Below are positions 25,814-30,306 of a stretch of DNA of 30,306 nt, piece after piece (within the stretch, counting starts at the first letter, position 1; each line of letters opens with the position of its first letter). Below the pieces are notes generated by a model. It was not told the DNA's origin. It did no database searches and saw only the letters and a list, made by a program, of their open reading frames with translations. Location of the stretch: NCBI RefSeq assembly GCF_946480385.1, contig NZ_CAMLJP010000082.1, forward strand, positions 1 through 30,306. Direction: 5' to 3'. The translations under genes were made by a program, and so were the position numbers. This stretch comes from an uncultured Azospirillum sp. GTDB taxonomy: Bacteria > Pseudomonadota > Alphaproteobacteria > Azospirillales > Azospirillaceae.

Positions 25814-25848
25814 CGGGACGCCGGGAGCCCATTCAGCCCGACGCCCCG
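25814..25848 (+). promoter_or_regulatory. Structured leader upstream of xoxF
   Basis: CGGGACGCCGGG (25814-25825) and CCCGACGCCCCG (25837-25848) pair at 10 of 12 positions, with the two mismatches not Watson-Crick, around an 11-base loop, then TTT. Just before it, GTGTACCGG/CCGGTGCAC forms another imperfect hairpin. Both lie within the 402-bp gene-free stretch 25567-25968; its first 170 bp are AT-rich and probably hold the xoxF promoter, but I could not fix -35/-10 boxes. Confidence 0.4.
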
Positions 25849-25968
25849 GTTTGACGTCACGCATCGAACGTCGAGGGAGAACGCCCTCTCAAAGACCGCA
25901 TTTTACCGAAGCAGCCGCCTGCCGCCGCACAGTCCATGGGACAACCGCCAAAAAACGGGAGGAAACAC

Positions 25969-27807
25969 ATGAACCCCTTTGTGCGCTGTCTGCTCGTCAC
26001 CGCCGCGATCCAGGCGGCCACCGCCACGGTCGCCGTCACCGGCGCTTTCGCCAACGACGACATCATGAAGAACCAGAAGGATCCGGCCAACTGGGCGCTG
26101 CAGCTCGGCAACTATGCCGGCCAGCGCTACAGCACGCTCGACCAGATCACCCCCAACAATGTGAAGAACCTGCGGCCGGTGTGGCAATTCTCCACCGGCG
26201 TGCTCCGCGGTCACGAAGGCGGTCCCATCGTCGTCGGCGACACGATGTACATCTCCACCCCGTTCCCCAACATCGTCTATGCGCTCGACCTCAACGACAA
26301 CGGCCGCATCAAGTGGAAGTATGAGCCCAAGCAGGATTCCTCGGTCATCCCGGTGATGTGCTGCGACACCGTCACCCGCGGCGTCGCGGTGGCCGCCAAC
26401 AAGCTGTTCCTGGGACAGGCCGACAACACGCTGGTGGCGCTGGACACCGAAACCGGCAAGGTTCTGTGGTCGGCCAAGAACGGCGACGCCACCAAGGGCG
26501 AGACGCTGACCGCCGCCCCGCTGGTGGTGAAGGACAAGGTCTATGTCGGCATCAGCGGCGGCGAGTTCGGCGTGCGCGGCCATCTGACGGCATACGACAT
26601 CAACACCGGCAAGATGGTGTGGCGGGCCTATTCGACCGGTCCCGACAAGGACGTGATGATCGACCCGCAGAAGACGATGATGCTCGGCAAGCCGATCGGC
26701 GAACCGGACCTGGGCATCAAGACTTGGCCGGCGGACCAGTGGAAGATCGGTGGCGGCACCACCTGGGGTTGGTACACCTACGATCCCGAACTGAACCTGA
26801 TCTATTACGGCACCGGCAACCCGGGAACCTGGAACCCGACGCAACGCGCCGTCGACAAGGATCGGGCCAAGAGTGACAACAAATGGTCGATGACCATCTT
26901 CGCCCGCGATGCCGACACCGGTCAGGCGAAATGGGTGTTCCAGAAGACGCCCTTCGACGAATGGGACTATGACGGCGTCAACGAGAACATCCTGGCCGAC
27001 GTCACCATCGGCGGAACCAAGCGCAAGGCCCTGATCAACTTCGACCGTAACGGCTTTGCCTACACCATCGACCGCACCAACGGCGAACTGCTGGTCGCGC
27101 AGAAATACGATCCGTCCGTCAATTGGGCGAGCGAGATCGACATGAAGACCGGCCGGCCGAAGGTGAACGACAAATACAGCACCTTCGCCCAGGGCGAGGA
27201 TCACAACACCACCGGCATCTGCCCGGCGGCGCTGGGTTCCAAGGACCAGCAGCCGGCGACCTACTCGCCGGACAGCGGCCTGCTCTATGTGCCGACCAAC
27301 CACATCTGCATGGATTACGAGCCGTTCAAGGTGGAGTATTCGGCCGGCCAGCCCTATGTCGGCGCGACGCTCAGCATGTATCCGGCTCCGAATTCGCATG
27401 GCGGCATGGGCAATTTCATCGCCTGGGATCCGGCGGCCGGCAAGATCGTCTGGTCGAAGCCCGAGCGCTTCGCGGTGTGGAGCGGCGCCCTGTCGACCAA
27501 GGGCGGCGTCGGCTTCTACGGGACACTGGAAGGCTACCTGAAGGCGTTCGACCTGAAGGACGGCAAGGACCTGTACAACTTCAAGACCTCGTCCGGCATC
27601 ATCGGCAACGTCAACACCTACATGCACAAGGGCAAGCAGTATATCGCCGTGCTGTCGGGTGTCGGCGGATGGGCAGGCATCGGGCTGGCCGCCGGTCTGA
27701 CCGGCGAGCAGGAAGGCCTGGGCGCGGTCGGCGCACACAAGGCGCTGGGCGAATACACCCAGCTGGGCGGCACACTGACCGTCTTCGCGCTGCCCGATAA
27801 CCAGTGA
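25969..27807 (+). CDS. xoxF: Lanthanide-dependent PQQ methanol dehydrogenase
   Basis: Periplasmic quinoprotein that oxidises methanol, passing electrons to a c-type cytochrome. The 612-residue precursor has a signal peptide (AFA-N). Functional residues are visible: vicinal disulfide Cys131-Cys132, Glu199 in GGEFG, Asn284 in [10 protein letters not shown], and WDYDGVNE with catalytic Asp333 and the extra Asp335 that marks lanthanide use; calcium MxaF enzymes have Ala there. Tryptophan-docking propeller repeats run throughout. Start: ATG at 25969 with GGGAGG 6 bases upstream. Genes for cytochrome and XoxJ follow; no mxaI is present. Probably the XoxF5 type, but this is not certain. Confidence 0.97.
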   Translation: MNPFVRCLLVTAAIQAATATVAVTGAFANDDIMKNQKDPANWALQLGNYAGQRYSTLDQITPNNVKNLRPVWQFSTGVLRGHEGGPIVVGDTMYISTPFPNIVYALDLNDNGRIKWKYEPKQDSSVIPVMCCDTVTRGVAVAANKLFLGQADNTLVALDTETGKVLWSAKNGDATKGETLTAAPLVVKDKVYVGISGGEFGVRGHLTAYDINTGKMVWRAYSTGPDKDVMIDPQKTMMLGKPIGEPDLGIKTWPADQWKIGGGTTWGWYTYDPELNLIYYGTGNPGTWNPTQRAVDKDRAKSDNKWSMTIFARDADTGQAKWVFQKTPFDEWDYDGVNENILADVTIGGTKRKALINFDRNGFAYTIDRTNGELLVAQKYDPSVNWASEIDMKTGRPKVNDKYSTFAQGEDHNTTGICPAALGSKDQQPATYSPDSGLLYVPTNHICMDYEPFKVEYSAGQPYVGATLSMYPAPNSHGGMGNFIAWDPAAGKIVWSKPERFAVWSGALSTKGGVGFYGTLEGYLKAFDLKDGKDLYNFKTSSGIIGNVNTYMHKGKQYIAVLSGVGGWAGIGLAAGLTGEQEGLGAVGAHKALGEYTQLGGTLTVFALPDNQ

Positions 27808-27872
27808 TGTACCGGCAGTGATGAGCTGGCAGTGATGAGCTGGCAGTGATGAGCTGGCAGTGATGCACAGGC
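27803..27872 (+). repeat. Five 14-bp tandem repeats between xoxF and xoxG
   Basis: Five contiguous 14-base units starting at 27803, 27817, 27831, 27845 and 27859. The three central units are identical (AGTGATGAGCTGGC); the first (AGTGATGTACCGGC) spans the xoxF stop and the last (AGTGATGCACAGGC) is degenerate. Each unit contains TGATG, a stop-start overlap. Confidence 0.9.
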
Positions 27873-27957
27873 GGGCGCCGGTTCCCTGGAGGGCCGGAGC
27901 CCGCCCTTTCCAAGCTGATGGTGCCTACGCATGAAGGCAGTGGGGAGAAAGAGCAAG

Positions 27958-28485
27958 ATGCCCAAATACCTGATCGGGCTGTGCGCCGCCGTCGGGTTCA
28001 CCGCGACCCTGACCCTCGGTACCGCGTTCGGCCAGCAGGATGCCGCACAGAAACCAACCCAGAGCCAGACATCGCCGGACGGAAAATCGACTCAGGAGGC
28101 GAAGGCCGCCAATCCGGAAGACCTCGTGGATGACCAGGGCATACCGCTCTACATGGTCAAGGACGGCAAGGTGGATAAAGGGACCTACAACGGCTATCGG
28201 CGCTATGCCTCCTCCTGCCATGTCTGCCATGGACCGGACGGGCTCGGCTCGTCCTTCGCGCCGGCGCTGGTCGATTCGCTCAAGCGGATGGACTATTGGC
28301 AGTTCACCGACGTGGTGACCAACGGCCGCACCAATATGGGCGCCACCGGCGACAAGGTTATGCCGACCTTCGGGTCCGACCCGAACGTGATGCTGAACCT
28401 AGCCGACATCTACCGCTATCTCAAGGCCCGTTCCGACGACAAGCTCGGCCGTGGGCGGCCTGAGCGGATCAAGTCGGCGTCGTGA
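27958..28485 (+). CDS. xoxG: Cytochrome c of methanol oxidation (XoxG)
   Basis: A 175-residue periplasmic cytochrome with a signal peptide (AFG-Q), a polar linker and one heme c site, CHVCH (Cys87, Cys90, His91). Met135 in the VMPTFG segment is the likely distal ligand. In XoxF systems this protein is the electron acceptor. ATG at 27958 is chosen for its good ribosome site (GGGGAGAAAGAG); the in-frame ATG at 27931 has none. It follows xoxF by 150 bases, including the tandem repeats, and precedes xoxJ by 7 bases. Confidence 0.92.
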   Translation: MPKYLIGLCAAVGFTATLTLGTAFGQQDAAQKPTQSQTSPDGKSTQEAKAANPEDLVDDQGIPLYMVKDGKVDKGTYNGYRRYASSCHVCHGPDGLGSSFAPALVDSLKRMDYWQFTDVVTNGRTNMGATGDKVMPTFGSDPNVMLNLADIYRYLKARSDDKLGRGRPERIKSAS

Positions 28486-28492
28486 GTCCGGC

Positions 28493-29830
28493 ATGACGCG
28501 CCGGCCTGCCATTCCTCCCCACGCCCTGCTGCTGGCCGTCGCGCTCTGCGCGGCGGCTGTGCCCGCCCAGGCGGCTGGGCCGGCGGAGGGCATCCCCACC
28601 GAGGTGCTGCGCGTCTGCGCGGATGCCAACCTGCTGCCCTTCTCAAATGATCGTGGCGAGGGGTTCGAGAACCGGATTTCCCAACTGATCGCCGACGATC
28701 TGAAGGTGAAGCTGGCCTTCACATGGTGGCCGCAGACCATCGGTTTCGTCCGCAACACGTTGCGCACCCGCCAGTGCGATCTGGTGATGGGGACCGCGGT
28801 CGGCGAAGAGCTGATGCAGAACACCAACCCCTATTACCGGTCCACCTATGCGCTGGTCTACCGGAAGGACTCCGGGATCACCGCAAATTCCCTGGACGAC
28901 CCGTCCCTGCAGGGGGCGCGGATCGGCGTCGTCGCCCGCACGCCGCCATCCACCGTGATGCTGCGCCATGGACTGACCAACCTGGAGCCCTACCAACTCG
29001 ACACCGACACGCGCGCCCACCATCCGGCCCAGCGGGCGGTGGAGGACGTTGCGGCGGCGCGCACCGACGCAGCCATCGTCTGGGGTCCGATCGCCGGCTA
29101 TTTCGCCGCCCGGCAACAGGTACCGATGGCGGTCGTGCCGCTGATGGACGAGCCGGGAACCACGCCCTTCCAATACATGATCTCCATGGGCATCCGCCCG
29201 GACGAGCCGGACTGGCGGCATTGGTTGAACGACTTCATCGTCCGCCGCCAGGGCGACATCGACCGCATCCTCACCGAATATCATGTCCCGCTCGTCAACG
29301 CCGACGGCACCATCCGGGCGGAGGTGGCTGAGCCGGACGGCTATCGCATGGCCGATTACCGGGCTCCAACCCCGCCCGGTCTGCGCGGCGCCGACACGGT
29401 GGGACCGGCGGAGGTCGAGCGGCTGGCGAAGGACGGCGCCATCCTGATCGACGTTCTGCCGACACCGCCGAAGCCCGAAGGCCTGACATCTGACAGCCGC
29501 TGGGTGCCGCCGCCGCATCGCAGCCTGCCCGGCGCGCATTGGCTGCCGAATGTCGGCTATGGCGCGCCATCGGCGGAGCAGGAGGCCTATTTCCGCACGA
29601 ACCTTGAGAGGCTGACCGCCGGCGACCGTAAGCGGCCGCTGGTGATCTTCTGCCAACCGGATTGCTGGATGAGCTGGAATGCGGCCAAGCGCGCGGTCGC
29701 CATGGGGTATCAGGCGGTCAAATGGTATCCGGCCGGCACCGAAGGCTGGAAGGCGGCGGCACACGATCTGATCACCGTTGAACCCGAACCCCGGTCTGGA
29801 CCGCAGCCGATATCCAAGGTGGCGAACTGA
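28493..29830 (+). CDS. xoxJ: XoxJ periplasmic binding protein fused to a CxxCW rhodanese-like domain
   Basis: A 445-residue secreted protein (signal peptide 1-27, AQA-A). Residues 35-265 are a solute-binding-protein-like domain of the XoxJ type (LRVCADANLLPFSN, QCDLVMGTAVGEE, DAAIVWGPIAGYFA), which is thought to assist XoxF activation. Residues 300-425 form a second domain ending IFCQPDCWMSWNAAKRAVAMGY with C387-x-x-C391-W392, typical of the PQQ-associated CXXCW rhodanese-like family normally encoded by a separate gene. The frame is continuous between the two, so this is a genuine fusion, not a frameshift. The ribosome site is weak. A gap of 9 bases separates it from the convergent last gene. 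Confidence 0.9.
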   Translation: MTRRPAIPPHALLLAVALCAAAVPAQAAGPAEGIPTEVLRVCADANLLPFSNDRGEGFENRISQLIADDLKVKLAFTWWPQTIGFVRNTLRTRQCDLVMGTAVGEELMQNTNPYYRSTYALVYRKDSGITANSLDDPSLQGARIGVVARTPPSTVMLRHGLTNLEPYQLDTDTRAHHPAQRAVEDVAAARTDAAIVWGPIAGYFAARQQVPMAVVPLMDEPGTTPFQYMISMGIRPDEPDWRHWLNDFIVRRQGDIDRILTEYHVPLVNADGTIRAEVAEPDGYRMADYRAPTPPGLRGADTVGPAEVERLAKDGAILIDVLPTPPKPEGLTSDSRWVPPPHRSLPGAHWLPNVGYGAPSAEQEAYFRTNLERLTAGDRKRPLVIFCQPDCWMSWNAAKRAVAMGYQAVKWYPAGTEGWKAAAHDLITVEPEPRSGPQPISKVAN

Positions 29831-29839
29831 GCGATGGGC

Positions 29840-30306
29840 TCAGGACAGAAGCGCCGACAGCATCCGGGCGATCTGGCCGAGCCGCTGTTCGATCAGGGCC
29901 GGCTGCTCGCACACCGCACCCTGCGCCCGCCGGCGGTCGTCGAGGATGCGGCGGTCCCAGGCGATGGCATCCTTGATCTCCTTTGCCCGGGCCGGATCGC
30001 CCGACGCGGCGTCGAGGTCGCGCAGGGCCGCGGCGATGCGCTCGCGCAAGGCCCGCTGGTGCTGGGCATAGCGCTCGATGGAAGCGATGGCGGCGCTGCG
30101 CCGGCGGTCCAGCGTCTGGAAGGTGCCGGCGAAAGCCAGGGCGATCCGATGGTCGCGTTCCGGCGATGCCCCCTGCTTCTCCGTTCCGGCCAGCGCCTCG
30201 GCCTCCGGTTCCAGGGCGGTGGGGTCGACGCTGTCGTCGGACGCGCGTCGGACCAGGGTGGCGACCGCCGGGTCACGCTGCCACGCGTCCCCCAGCCCGT
30301 CGATCG
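29840..30306 (-). CDS. Unrecognised helical protein, 5' end outside window
   Basis: The - strand frame is open from the window edge to a TGA at 29840-29842, giving at least 155 residues. The visible part is Ala/Arg/Glu-rich, strongly helical and probably coiled-coil, with one Cys and no signal or membrane segment; the C terminus ends MLSALLS. It has no family I recognise. No other frame here gives a better protein. It converges on xoxJ and is probably the end of a neighbouring operon. Confidence 0.5.
   Translation of the reverse strand, partial: IDGLGDAWQRDPAVATLVRRASDDSVDPTALEPEAEALAGTEKQGASPERDHRIALAFAGTFQTLDRRRSAAIASIERYAQHQRALRERIAAALRDLDAASGDPARAKEIKDAIAWDRRILDDRRRAQGAVCEQPALIEQRLGQIARMLSALLS

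Noticed and set aside
25969..27807. Calcium-type MxaF methanol dehydrogenase
   Set aside because: Asp335 is present two residues after the catalytic Asp333, where MxaF has Ala, and no mxaI gene follows.
27803..27872. Tandem repeats as a CRISPR array
   Set aside because: The 14-bp units are contiguous, with no spacers, and there are no cas genes.

Overview
The window is GC-rich with almost continuous coding. It looks like part of the chromosome of an alphaproteobacterial methylotroph, most likely a Rhodospirillales/Azospirillum-type organism. That is judged from gene content and protein character only; no search was run. The theme is lanthanide-dependent methanol oxidation joined to the tetrahydromethanopterin (H4MPT) C1 pathway, next to a selenocysteine insertion locus.

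Region 1 (1-4941, + strand): the 3' part of a cytochrome c oxidase subunit III gene, a subunit IV-like gene, an unrecognised 157-residue protein, then selA, selB and selC (tRNA-Sec), with start/stop overlaps linking the unknown gene to selA and selA to selB. No selenoprotein is visible, so the Sec substrate (typically a formate dehydrogenase) must lie elsewhere.

Region 2 (4942-5968): two small + strand genes, one encoding a 64-residue protein and one a secreted four-Cys protein, separated by a long inverted repeat.

Region 3 (5969-11557, - strand): an operon read right to left: mptG, mtdB, mch, a CitG-like gene, a periplasmic SoxH-like zinc metallohydrolase and a SoxYZ-like carrier. Three ATGA overlaps couple the cytosolic H4MPT genes to the quinoprotein relay genes.

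Region 4 (11558-18662): a divergent control region containing a 28-bp near-palindrome, then + strand fhcB-fhcA-fhcD-fhcC, which runs by overlap into a PQQ-associated ABC-type binding protein and a YVTN beta-propeller protein.

Region 5 (18663-20924, + strand): two small unrecognised genes (one secreted with an internal duplication), fae (formaldehyde-activating enzyme), a 508-bp structured non-coding stretch, and a 26-codon solitary pqqA whose stop codon lies in a perfect hairpin.

Region 6 (20925-23826, - strand): two ATP-grasp ligases and a RibD-C/DHFR-like reductase, probably for H4MPT or methanofuran cofactor synthesis.

Region 7 (23966-29830, + strand): ABC ATPase and permease of the PQQ-alcohol type, a 402-bp leader region, then xoxF (lanthanide-type methanol dehydrogenase), five 14-bp tandem repeats, xoxG (cytochrome c) and a XoxJ protein fused to a CxxCW rhodanese-like domain. 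A partial unknown gene enters from the right on the - strand.

Working model: XoxF oxidises methanol in the periplasm and passes electrons to XoxG; formaldehyde entering the cytosol is captured by Fae onto H4MPT, oxidised by MtdB and Mch, and released as formate by the FhcABCD complex. PqqA supplies the PQQ precursor, and MptG plus the ATP-grasp and reductase genes probably make the C1 carriers.
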